A DNA stretch of 64,000 nucleotides from Lentimicrobium saccharophilum (GTDB lineage Bacteria > Bacteroidota > Bacteroidia > Bacteroidales > Lentimicrobiaceae), in NCBI RefSeq assembly GCF_001192835.1, contig NZ_DF968183.1, positions 744,001-808,000 of the forward strand, given 5' to 3'. Within the stretch, counting starts at the first letter, position 1, and every line of letters begins with the position of its first letter. The position numbers and the translations under genes are program-made. Of the stretch, positions 10,601-17,725 are shown piece after piece. The notes under the pieces were generated by a model. The model worked only from the letters and a program-made list of their open reading frames with translations, was not told where the DNA came from and searched no databases.

Positions 10601-11008
10601 AACCTTAGCATGGATTTTCTTTTTGGGGTGTGCTCTAAGTTCAATTTTACCACTAACCAAATCATCGATGAATTGCAGGATTCCTTTTTCTGTAACTTCA
10701 TCGTAGTTGGCTTCCTGGATATTTTTTATGATTTCATCAAGGAAGTCCGCTTTTGTTTCATCCGGATTTTCAAGATAAAGTTGACCTTTGTCGTGATATT
10801 TCTTAATTAGTTGGTCAACATTGATACCTACAAGAATTCTGATTTTAGGAATTTTGTCAAGAAAAGCACGAACTTTAAAATAACCAGAAGTCCTGAAATA
10901 GCCAACCAGAGCATCAAAATGTCGGATACTTTCAATATTTGTAAATACACCCTCAAACTTTTTAAGTAAGCTATTATCGTTTTGATTTGTAAAAAATTTA
11001 GTTGGCAT
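7649..11008 (-). CDS. PLD-nuclease/SF2 (SNF2-like) helicase of defence operon
   Basis: A 1119-residue fusion. The N terminus is a phospholipase-D-like nuclease with one HKD-type site: HAK (133-135) and GSSN (155-158) followed by GLGANPESNYEFN. The helicase core follows: Walker A VVGLGKTI (280-287), DESH (362-365), SATP (403-406), motif V TTEVLAEGIN (770-779) and motif VI QRIGRVNRIG (800-809), which is the RapA/SNF2 arrangement with a long insertion between the lobes. One HKD per chain implies dimerisation for nuclease action. The ATG overlaps the XRE stop codon by one base (TAATG), and the methylase follows after 2 bp. Eight consecutive C (9077-9084; G in the message) within an AT-rich gene are notable. 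Confidence 0.9.
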   Translation of the reverse strand: MPTKFFTNQNDNSLLKKFEGVFTNIESIRHFDALVGYFRTSGYFKVRAFLDKIPKIRILVGINVDQLIKKYHDKGQLYLENPDETKADFLDEIIKNIQEANYDEVTEKGILQFIDDLVSGKIELRAHPKKKIHAKVYIFRPATFNEYAPCEVITGSSNLTDAGLGANPESNYEFNVSLREYEDVKFATEEFERLWAESVPILQAEAERIKNQTYLRDDFTPFELYIKMLIEYFGKRVDYDPYNIDLLLPPKYIRLKYQSDAANQGYAIMMKHNGFVLADVVGLGKTIIACMIIKKFIYENGTHTKVLVVVPPAIEDSWRRTVKDFELDNHFTFITLGSLHKILDRNNYSYPNPEEIDLIAVDESHKFRNDYTEMYLALQEICKMPRSRAAENGDSRKKVILISATPLNNRPQDIENQLYLFQDRRNSTLENIRNLQEYFKPINEQYKKLAYEKKLNIKKLKALFQKLRDDVVEPLVIRRTRTDIESSKEYLEDLEVQGIKFPKVGDPIALYYELDGKLSELFFDTVSLITNLDEEGNKIDGLGYYRYRAIEFLSKEEDKKMYGNVESISGRLSAIMKTLLVKRLESSFYAFTQSLSRFQKAIDNMLAMFDDNRVFIAPDLDINKLLEEGLSYDEIEAKINERGGNNKEYKKDAFDKKFVALLKQDKEKVDDLIERWSKVKKDPKLIEFAKQIQEEFFKPNQNISGKLIIFSESKETAEELTLKLSKITKKNVLTVSAENRKYVENTIRDNFDANLEEDKWQTDYDIIITTEVLAEGINLHRSNVIVNYDVPWNSTRLMQRIGRVNRIGSRADKIYVYNYYPSAHGDAQIHLVNNALRKLQAFHTAFGEDNKVFSILEEKGEGALFGNKIQKEESEILKYLNELRDFRKKHPKIFNDISKIPNKARCGRKLPESKQLTLLDTETGEVNYPLQNTSFTYLKSENHPGIFCLITPEMNIIEMNFLQAVKIFKAPENEKAIELHDLHHKQTLAGLEYFKSEKNQENVQAVSRKNLSPAENKAISNINAIIKVAPTEQKRMSLIRVLDIIKKGTFASKGLPKSINDYFTSNATLIKEPDKFIDKLFITVLDRYDLSSNIEEGQYYEKANRGIVNPQIVLTQSFS
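9077..9084 (-). repeat. Homopolymeric G8 tract inside the helicase gene
   Basis: Eight C on the plus strand, thus G8 in the coding strand, encode part of ERGGNN around helicase residue 645, in the insertion between the helicase lobes. The frame is open here. Gain or loss of one G would truncate the protein at about 645 residues, leaving the PLD domain and first helicase lobe. Confidence 0.8.
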
Positions 11009-11307
11009 TACTTCTTGTTCTTTTTTATTTGGTTAATGACTTCACCCAGCCCATCTTCTAAATACTCTAATTTTCCATAATTTGCATTTATACTGTCAGC
11101 TATGAACCGAACTTGGAGTTCATTGTAATTGGTTTTCAGAATTTGGCTTAATGGCTTCAAATAGTCAATTGACATTGGTCTTTCTCCGCGTTCAACCTTG
11201 CTAAGAGTAGAAGTATCAACGTCAAGTTGGGCTGCAACTTTTCTAAGTGGAAGATTTCTTTCTTCTCTTAATCGTCTGATATATTCACCAAAAGTTTCTT
11301 TTGTCAT
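11008..11307 (-). CDS. XRE-family transcriptional regulator
   Basis: A helix-turn-helix protein of the Cro/C1 type: FGEYIRRLREERNLPLRKVAAQLD then STLSKVERGERP covers the HTH, followed by a short C-terminal tail that may mediate dimerisation. I chose the ATG at 11305-11307 (99 residues) over the ATG at 11337, because a Bacteroidota -7 box on the minus strand (TATCTTTG, 11342-11335) overlaps the upstream start. It is the first gene of the operon and overlaps the helicase ATG by one base, which suits an autoregulator of a restriction-like system. It could act like a C protein that delays nuclease expression; that is inferred from position. Confidence 0.85.
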   Translation of the reverse strand: MTKETFGEYIRRLREERNLPLRKVAAQLDVDTSTLSKVERGERPMSIDYLKPLSQILKTNYNELQVRFIADSINANYGKLEYLEDGLGEVINQIKKNKK

Positions 11308-11320
11308 TTGACTAATCTGT

Positions 11321-11342
11321 TTGGACAATTTTGTCAAAGATA
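11321..11342 (-). promoter_or_regulatory. Candidate promoter and operator of the defence operon
   Basis: On the minus strand, TATCTTTG (11342-11335) fits the Bacteroidota -7 element. Directly overlapping it is a near-palindrome, TTGGACAA-TT-TTGTCAA (11321-11337), the kind of site an XRE dimer would bind. No good -33 TTG is seen at the right distance, so the promoter call is tentative. Confidence 0.4.
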
Positions 11343-11380
11343 CAAATAATTTTGTTTCCGGTTTTATGCGCGAAGGAAAA

Positions 11381-11540
11381 TTTGGCTCTTTGGCAAGCTT
11401 TGGTTTCAGCGTTGGCTTGTGCGGCTTGACAATGTGCCAAATGCGGGTTAGCAGAAAAATTAAAAATGTGCGGTGGGGAAAATAAAAAATAAAGAAGGGT
11501 CGGCAAAGGGTGTCGGCTGATTCTATGTCTTGTCAATATT
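11381..11540. repeat. Flanking repeat, right copy (core 11386-11436)
   Basis: Non-coding interval of about 330 bp between the XRE and nitroreductase genes. Its core is a direct copy of 1599-1650 with few differences; downstream, the A/T-rich arm is inverted relative to the left copy. It marks the right edge of the AT-rich island. Confidence 0.6.
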
Positions 11541-11670
11541 TCATTTCTTTCCTGTCTTTTCACAATGGTTTACTTTCAATTTTAGCTGTCTGGTCTGTCG
11601 TTTTACGCTTGCTGGTAACTCGTTAATATCATAACAAACTTACCACTTTTCCCTTCTTATTCCAACACCG

Positions 11671-12216
11671 CTAGTACCTGTTAAAGGTCACCACTTCCTC
11701 CATGGACTTCCGTATTTTTTTGCGCAAGGGATAGCCTTCCTGCGGATAACCCAGCGTAATCACCAATCCGACCTGCTTGCCGGCCGGGATATGCAGCAGC
11801 TTCTGCAGTTTTTTCTCGTCAAACCACCCGATCATGCAGGTGCCCAGGCCCAGTTCGGCGGCCTGAAGGCAGAAATGTTCAGCGGCGATGCCTATATCGA
11901 TCAGTGGCCACTCCTTTTTCTTGACCTGCATGGCCAGGCGGGTAAACCAGCGCGCCTTTTCGATGACGATCACCACCATCACCGGCGCCTGAACGGTGAA
12001 TTTATTGATAAGCTGTATGTCGGTAAATGTTGCTTTGGCCACCTCGGTGCGCAACGGGTCCTGATCAACCACGATAAAACGCCAGGGCTGGGAGTTGCTG
12101 GCAGAGGGCGACAGCCGGGCGGCCTCCAGACACAGGCTGATTTTCTCCGTTTCCACGGGGCGTGCATCATAACGGCGAACGCTTTGCCTTTGTATAATTA
12201 ATTCCTTAAATGTCAT
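11671..12216 (-). CDS. Nitroreductase-family FMN oxidoreductase
   Basis: 181 residues, the normal length for the nitroreductase family, which uses FMN and NAD(P)H to reduce nitro compounds, quinones or related substrates in the cytosol. Visible marks: the FMN-phosphate contact RxSVRRYDxRPV at the N terminus, SPSASNSQPWRFIVV (the SxxNxQPW loop), GIAAEHFCLQAAELGLGTCMIG in the dimer helix, and LGYPQEGYPLRKK at the C terminus. The substrate cannot be assigned. It lies in GC-rich DNA just outside the defence island, and a fragment of a paralogue is found at the opposite side (50-150). Confidence 0.9.
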   Translation of the reverse strand: MTFKELIIQRQSVRRYDARPVETEKISLCLEAARLSPSASNSQPWRFIVVDQDPLRTEVAKATFTDIQLINKFTVQAPVMVVIVIEKARWFTRLAMQVKKKEWPLIDIGIAAEHFCLQAAELGLGTCMIGWFDEKKLQKLLHIPAGKQVGLVITLGYPQEGYPLRKKIRKSMEEVVTFNRY

Positions 12217-12386
12217 TGTTTTAAGATCAGTTTCATCAATAAGTTAACCATCAGGCAAAGTTTCCAAAAAAAAGCTTACAATCAGCACAATCTGCGACCT
12301 TAATCTCCGTTTGGCATTCCGGCAAGCCAGGTACTGAGGCAGAAATCATTAAATTTGCCGGAACAGTTTAACCGTAAAGTCTTACC

Positions 12387-12932
12387 ATGCCATCCCTGAC
12401 CGAGGAAAATTTTGAAGCTATATTTCGCAGCGAATTCAAAGGGCTGTGCTTTTTCGCCATGAAATACGTGAAGGATTATGAAGCATCGCGCGAAATTGTT
12501 CAGGATGCCTTTATACAGCTCTGGGAAAAACGCGCCACCATCGATACCGGCAGGCCGGTAAAATCCTACCTCACCACTACCGTTCAGAACAGGTGTCTCA
12601 ATTACCTGCGCGACAACAGGAAATTTGACCGGAACCTGCTGGAGATCGAACAGCTGAACGTGACAGACTATGAGACGGCAGCTGATTTTCTGGTGGAAAA
12701 AGAACTTCATTACCGGATTGAAAATGCCCTGGCTGAACTTCCCGAAAAATGCCGCGAGGTGTTTTTACTGAACCGCAATGAGCAACTCAGGTACCGCGAG
12801 ATTGCCGAAAAGCTGGGTATTTCATTGAAAACAGTTGAAACCCGGATGTCGAAAGCCTTGAATCATCTGCGTAAAAGGCTGCTGGAATTCACGGGTGTGC
12901 TCGCTCTTTTAATCAGGTTATTTCAGGGTTGA
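12387..12932 (+). CDS. ECF sigma factor (FecI/sigma-70 type)
   Basis: 181 residues with region 2 (FRSEFKGLCFFAMKYVKDYEASREIVQDAFIQLWEKR) and region 4 (LAELPEKCREVFLLNRNEQLRYREIAEKLGISLKTVETRMSKALNHLRKRL), separated by a short linker, as in extracytoplasmic-function sigma factors. It is followed after 63 bp by an anti-sigma FecR gene and then a TonB receptor with an STN domain. That order is the standard cell-surface signalling cassette of Bacteroidota, in which ligand uptake releases the sigma factor. It presumably drives the 12.4-17.6 kb cluster. Start at ATG 12387. Confidence 0.92.
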   Translation: MPSLTEENFEAIFRSEFKGLCFFAMKYVKDYEASREIVQDAFIQLWEKRATIDTGRPVKSYLTTTVQNRCLNYLRDNRKFDRNLLEIEQLNVTDYETAADFLVEKELHYRIENALAELPEKCREVFLLNRNEQLRYREIAEKLGISLKTVETRMSKALNHLRKRLLEFTGVLALLIRLFQG

Positions 12933-12995
12933 GAAAAAAGGCCTTCTGAATCAGGGTAAATCCTTTCAGCGGTGTATTATTGACAGGAGAAAAAG

Positions 12996-14000
12996 ATGAA
13001 AAAAGAAACTACGAATCATGAAATTCTGATCAGCAGGTATTTTTCAGGAGAAAGTACACCTGAAGAAGTCAGGGAATTATCGGAATGGCTTTCCGGTAAT
13101 CCGGACCATCTTACCATCTTTGAGGAATACCATAAAACCTGGCTGCTGAGTACATCGGATGCCATTGAAACCGGCACGGATACCGGCAGGGAGTGGGAAA
13201 TCATTTCCGGAAAGATCCGGAATACAACCATCAAACCCAGATCAGGCAAACTCGTAAAGTTGCCGGCACGCAACACGATCTGGAAGGCCATCGCCGCTGC
13301 TGTTGTGGTGTTCATGGTCGCGGGCGCGGTTATGTTGCTGCTCCCCCGGAATCAGCGGGTGATTACGGCAGGTACGGAAACCCTGACCCACACCCTCCCC
13401 GATGGCTCCTTCATCACCCTGAATGCGGGTGCGGAAATTCGTTATGACCCTGATTTCGGATCAGAAAACCGTTCCGTCAGCCTTAAAGGCGAAGCGCTTT
13501 TCGAAGTTCAGAAAGATGCCGGAAAACCTTTCGTGGTATCCGACGGCAAGGCACGCATCGAAGTGCTGGGAACCGTTTTCAGCGTGGATGCTCCGGGCGA
13601 AGGCCAGACCAGCATTGCACTTGCGGAAGGCAAAGTGGCGCTCTATTTTTCCAATGCGCAGCAGGATAAAAAATACCTTGAACCCGGCGAAGCTGCGATT
13701 ATGTCGTCCGGCAGCAGGGAAATAACCGTAAAACCCAATGACGACCCGAACTATCTGGCATGGAAGACCCGGGTAATCAATTTCGAAAACACCTCCATGG
13801 AAAGGGTTGCCCAAACCCTGAATAAGGTCTATCATATAAAAATCAGATTTGAGGACCCATCCATTGCCGGGTGCAGGCTTACTGCATCATTCAGCAATCA
13901 ACCCCTTGAATCTGTACTCAATGTGATCACCACCACACTCGACCTCAGCTATAAGATAAACAAGGACGCAGTATTGATTTCAGGTACAGGTTGTAATTGA
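12996..14000 (+). CDS. FecR-family anti-sigma factor
   Basis: 334 residues. The cytoplasmic N terminus (about 1-95, with ISRYFSGESTPEEVRELSEWL, the usual sigma-binding segment) is followed by one membrane span (about 97-116), then a periplasmic FecR domain (DGSFITLNAGAEIRYDPDF, GEALFEVQKDAGKPFVV, VLGTVFSV) and a C-terminal DUF4974-like segment (NFENTSMERVAQTLNKVYHIKIRF) that contacts the receptor STN domain. It transmits the state of the downstream receptor across the inner membrane to the ECF sigma factor. Confidence 0.92.
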   Translation: MKKETTNHEILISRYFSGESTPEEVRELSEWLSGNPDHLTIFEEYHKTWLLSTSDAIETGTDTGREWEIISGKIRNTTIKPRSGKLVKLPARNTIWKAIAAAVVVFMVAGAVMLLLPRNQRVITAGTETLTHTLPDGSFITLNAGAEIRYDPDFGSENRSVSLKGEALFEVQKDAGKPFVVSDGKARIEVLGTVFSVDAPGEGQTSIALAEGKVALYFSNAQQDKKYLEPGEAAIMSSGSREITVKPNDDPNYLAWKTRVINFENTSMERVAQTLNKVYHIKIRFEDPSIAGCRLTASFSNQPLESVLNVITTTLDLSYKINKDAVLISGTGCN

Positions 14001-14023
14001 TGCGGCATTACATTCCGGTTAAT

Positions 14024-14056
14024 ATGGAATTAAATCAAGTGTATACGGCAAATTGA
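14024..14056 (+). other. Possible leader ORF overlapping the receptor start
   Basis: A ten-codon frame (MELNQVYTAN) begins at ATG 14024 and ends with a TGA that overlaps the TTG start of the receptor gene (TTGA at 14053-14056). It may couple translation of the receptor, which lacks any in-frame ATG. No clear Shine-Dalgarno sequence precedes it, so it may be chance. Confidence 0.3.
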
Positions 14057-16719
14057 AAACCTGCACCCTGACATACCTCCGCATCATCCTGGTCGTTATA
14101 CTGATGACGGGAATAACTGTGCTTAATGCCCAGCAGCAGGAAAGGAAACTTTCGATGCATCTTGAAAACGTAAGCCTGAAGTCAGCCCTGAAAGAGATTG
14201 AAAAAACCTGCAAAATCCGTTTCTCATACAATCCCGATAAACTCCCGCTTGAAAAGAGCGTAAGCATTTCTGTAAAGGAAGAAAGTCTTCATACGCTGCT
14301 CAGCAGGCTGTTGCAACCCCTGGAAATTTCATTTCAATTTACTGAGGACCAGGTAATTCTGAAACCTGCAACAAAAAGTATATCAAAAGAAAAGCGGGTT
14401 GCGGAAAATCAAAGGTTTACCCTGAGCGGAACCGTCAGGGATACGGTGACCGGCGAGGTCATCATCGGTGCAAATATATACGACAAAGCAACCTTCCGGG
14501 GGACCACCTCCAATGCTTTTGGCTTCTACTCGCTTACCCTGCCGGAAGGAAAATATAATCTGGCAGTTTCCATGGTCGGTTACAAATCTGAAAACCTTGA
14601 AATTGCCCTGACGAAAAATCAATCAATTGATTTTAAAATAAGAGAATCGGCGATTGATATTCAGGAGGTTGTTGTTATCTCTGACGGGGAAACCGCAGCC
14701 ATTGATCCGGCGGCACCGGGATCGGTGAGGCTTACAGGGACCGATCTCAGGCGGATGGCAGGTTTTGCGGGCAATGCGGATGTGCTGAAATCCCTGCAGT
14801 CGGTGCCGGGATTCAGCGCTTTTGGTGACGGATCGTCCTTTTACTATGTCAGGGGAGGTAACCATGATCAGAATCTTTTGCTGATTGATGATGCACCGGT
14901 CTTCAACCCGGCCCATCTGTTCGGGTTCTTTACGGCCATTGCACCGGACGCGATAAAAGATGTGAAGGCTTACAAGGGCGATTTCCCCGCGAATTATGGA
15001 GGCAGGCTCTCTTCCGTTATCGACATCAGGGCCAGGGATGGGAATATGAACAATATTGGTTTTTCAGGCAACCTGGGTATTTTCACTTCAGACCTCACCC
15101 TGGAAGGACCCATTGTGAAGGAAACAGGTTCATTTATCCTTTCGGGCCGGAAGTCAAACCTTAACTGGCTTAATAATAACGAACTGAACGGCAGGAGCTT
15201 TACCATTGATTTCTACGATCTGAATGCAAAAACCAATATCCGCATCAACAGGAACAACAGGCTTTTCCTGACGGCTTTTTATGGCCGTGACGATTTCAGC
15301 AGGCTGACCAATGCCTCGGTGAATACCTTCGGGATAAGCTGGGACAACACAGCGGCTACCCTCCGGTGGAACCATATCTTCAGCAGCAAGCTCTTCTCCA
15401 ATACCACTGCGGTTGCCAGCCAATACAACTATTACCTTTATATATCGCGGCAGCAGGATGATTACTGGAAATCTTCCATCCGCACCCGTATCCTGAAAAG
15501 TGACTTCAGCTGGTTTCCGGCCGCGGGCATTACCCTGAAGTTCGGAGCCGAGCTGGCCGCATATCATTCAAATCCGGGCAACGTGCATTTTACTGATGAA
15601 GAAACCCGGCGAAACGCGCCGGTTATCCCGGAATACAACTCACTGGCCATCAACGGCTACATCAGCAATGAGCACAAGATCAGCGAAAAGCTGGCTGTGC
15701 GTTACGGCCTCAGGCTGAGCAGTTGGCGGAATCCGGGACCGGGTACAGTTTATCTGTTTGATGCCACCCATGAGGTTTATGATACGCTTGAAGTAGAAAA
15801 AGGGACCTACCATTCGCCCTACTTCAACCTGGAACCCCGCCTGAACGCGACCTGGACACCCATAAAATGGATCTCATTTACAGCAGGTTACAGCAGAACC
15901 GTGCAGTATATCCAGATGCTTTCCAATTCAACCAGCCCCTTTACTTCACTGGAAGTATGGGCGCCCTCAGGTCCGGTCATCAGGCCGCAGAAAGCCGATC
16001 TGGCAACTGCAGGCATATCGGTAAGTATGCCGGGGAACATGATCCTTAGTTTCGAGGGATTCTACAAGCAACTGACTAATCAGACAGATTACAGGGATCA
16101 TGCAAATATGCTCTACAATCCGTTGATCGAAGGAGAATTGAGGTTCGGAGAAGCCCGTGCCTCAGGCCTGGAGGTTATGTTGCGCAAGCTCGAGGGACGT
16201 TTCACGGGCTGGGCTGGTTACACCTATGCCCGGGCCATAAAAAATATTGACGGGATAAACGGAAACAGGGAATTTCCGGCACACTATGACCACCCGCATT
16301 CATTTTCCACCCACCTGATGTTCAGGGCCGGGAAAAAATGGGATTTTGCTGCCCAGTGGAATTATATGACGGGAGGTGCATTCACTTCTCCGGTTGGTTT
16401 TATGCAATACGACGGTTATGTTGTTCCGGTATACGGCGAAAAGCACAACGACCGTTACCCTGCCTACCACCGCCTTGACCTTTCCGTATCATGGATGTTG
16501 AATAAACCTGACCGAAAGTACCGGCACCATATCGTATTTGCAGCTTACAATGTTTATGGCCGTGAAAATCCCTTTTCACTCAGTTTCAACAAAATCATGA
16601 ACGGGAATGGTGACTTTGTGGTACCGGCGGATCTGAACGGAGCCTATGAAATTATCCCGACACAGCTTTCTGTTTCGGGTATCATTCCTTCCATCAATTA
16701 CATCTTTAAATTTCAATGA
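14053..16719 (+). CDS. TonB-dependent receptor with STN signalling domain
   Basis: 888 residues. After a signal peptide (ending near VLNAQ) comes an STN domain (about 40-105: LKSALKEIEKTCKIRFSYN), a carboxypeptidase-regulatory-like domain (TLSGTVRDTVTGEVIIGANIY), a plug (GTDLRRMAGFAGNADVLKSLQSVPG, then FYYVRGG and DFPANYGGRLSSVIDIR), and an outer-membrane beta-barrel to the terminal aromatic residues (IFKFQ). With the upstream sigma and FecR it forms a FecA-type transducer; the ligand is unknown. The start is TTG at 14053, since an in-frame stop lies just upstream and no ATG is available before the signal peptide. It overlaps the next gene by ATGA. Confidence 0.92.
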   Translation: MKTCTLTYLRIILVVILMTGITVLNAQQQERKLSMHLENVSLKSALKEIEKTCKIRFSYNPDKLPLEKSVSISVKEESLHTLLSRLLQPLEISFQFTEDQVILKPATKSISKEKRVAENQRFTLSGTVRDTVTGEVIIGANIYDKATFRGTTSNAFGFYSLTLPEGKYNLAVSMVGYKSENLEIALTKNQSIDFKIRESAIDIQEVVVISDGETAAIDPAAPGSVRLTGTDLRRMAGFAGNADVLKSLQSVPGFSAFGDGSSFYYVRGGNHDQNLLLIDDAPVFNPAHLFGFFTAIAPDAIKDVKAYKGDFPANYGGRLSSVIDIRARDGNMNNIGFSGNLGIFTSDLTLEGPIVKETGSFILSGRKSNLNWLNNNELNGRSFTIDFYDLNAKTNIRINRNNRLFLTAFYGRDDFSRLTNASVNTFGISWDNTAATLRWNHIFSSKLFSNTTAVASQYNYYLYISRQQDDYWKSSIRTRILKSDFSWFPAAGITLKFGAELAAYHSNPGNVHFTDEETRRNAPVIPEYNSLAINGYISNEHKISEKLAVRYGLRLSSWRNPGPGTVYLFDATHEVYDTLEVEKGTYHSPYFNLEPRLNATWTPIKWISFTAGYSRTVQYIQMLSNSTSPFTSLEVWAPSGPVIRPQKADLATAGISVSMPGNMILSFEGFYKQLTNQTDYRDHANMLYNPLIEGELRFGEARASGLEVMLRKLEGRFTGWAGYTYARAIKNIDGINGNREFPAHYDHPHSFSTHLMFRAGKKWDFAAQWNYMTGGAFTSPVGFMQYDGYVVPVYGEKHNDRYPAYHRLDLSVSWMLNKPDRKYRHHIVFAAYNVYGRENPFSLSFNKIMNGNGDFVVPADLNGAYEIIPTQLSVSGIIPSINYIFKFQ

Positions 16720-17582
16720 AGATGAAACATATTCTGCGCATCCGGGCTTCAGCTTTCTTCCTGATTTTTCTGCTCGCTTCCTGCGAAAAGGCGGTTGACT
16801 GGCCATTGGATGGCATGATGCAGGACAGGATCATTGTGGAAGGCATTATCACAAATGAAAATAAAACTCAGGAAATAAAACTTTCACTGCCATTTAAGAA
16901 CCCGAATGAACCAGCGCCGGTGGTAAGTGGCGCCGGAATTCAGGTCAGCTCGGCAGATGGAGTATTCCTTTTCAGTGAAGACCCGGATCAGCCGGGGTTA
17001 TACAGGTCGGAACAGCCGTTCAGGGGGCTGCCCGGCCGCACGTATACATTGCTCATCAGTTACGGGGGTGAAATCATAACGGCCAAAGCGCCGATGACTA
17101 CGGGTCAGGATTTTGTTTTTCTTAAGTACGCCGGGGACCCTGAAACCAAACTATTCAGGATATACTGGGTTGCAAACACCTACAACGCAAAACGGGCCGC
17201 GATGTATGAGATCCTGCTTGACTGGTCAGAGGTGGCAGGCTATGAGCACCTTGAAGCCCATGAAACCCGGGCCAGACTGATTTACTACACCCTTCCGACC
17301 CTTGACGTCAGCCAGATTTTTGCGCCGCCGGCCGAAACGGTGTTGTTTCCGTCAGGCACAAAAATCACCGAGCGGAGGTACTCACTGGCTCCGGAACACG
17401 CGGAATATATCCGGGCATTATTGCTCGAAACCAGCTGGCAGGGAGGGTATTTCAGTTCCGCTTCCGCCAATCTTCCCACTAATCTGAGCAGTAAAGGAGC
17501 CGGATTTTTCGGCGCCTGCGCAGTGACAATAAAAACCGGAACAGTACGACTGACAGGGCTTTCGGATCCAACCGGAAATTAA
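16716..17582 (+). CDS. DUF4249 outer-membrane lipoprotein
   Basis: 288 residues with a lipoprotein signal (LIFLLASC, Cys23) and the DUF4249 pattern: IIVEGIITNENKTQEIKLS near the N terminus, then YRSEQPFRGLPGRTYTLLI. DUF4249 proteins typically accompany STN-containing TonB receptors, probably as surface lipoprotein partners in ligand capture. The ATG overlaps the receptor stop codon (ATGA at 16716-16719), so the pair is translationally coupled. The C terminus includes FSSASANLPTNLSSKGAGFFGA, which resembles the end of this family. Confidence 0.85.
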   Translation: MKMKHILRIRASAFFLIFLLASCEKAVDWPLDGMMQDRIIVEGIITNENKTQEIKLSLPFKNPNEPAPVVSGAGIQVSSADGVFLFSEDPDQPGLYRSEQPFRGLPGRTYTLLISYGGEIITAKAPMTTGQDFVFLKYAGDPETKLFRIYWVANTYNAKRAAMYEILLDWSEVAGYEHLEAHETRARLIYYTLPTLDVSQIFAPPAETVLFPSGTKITERRYSLAPEHAEYIRALLLETSWQGGYFSSASANLPTNLSSKGAGFFGACAVTIKTGTVRLTGLSDPTGN

Positions 17583-17725
17583 ACCGTTTTATTTTTTCTA
17601 CTGATTTTTTATTAACTACTAAAAAATATTGATTTTCTATCAGGGTAAACGGGGCAACCGGTGTAATCTTAATGTAAACGCCGTTTGAAAATAAACTGAC
17701 AAACAAATCTCAAAAACGCAAAAAA

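Noticed and set aside
1465-11540. Flanking repeats as integron attC sites
   Set aside because: The core does not contain the expected attC core sites (RYYYAAC and GTTRRRY) and no integrase is present.
11312-11563. 83-codon minus-strand frame right of the XRE gene
   Set aside because: It covers the right flanking repeat and overlaps the presumed promoter; no protein features.
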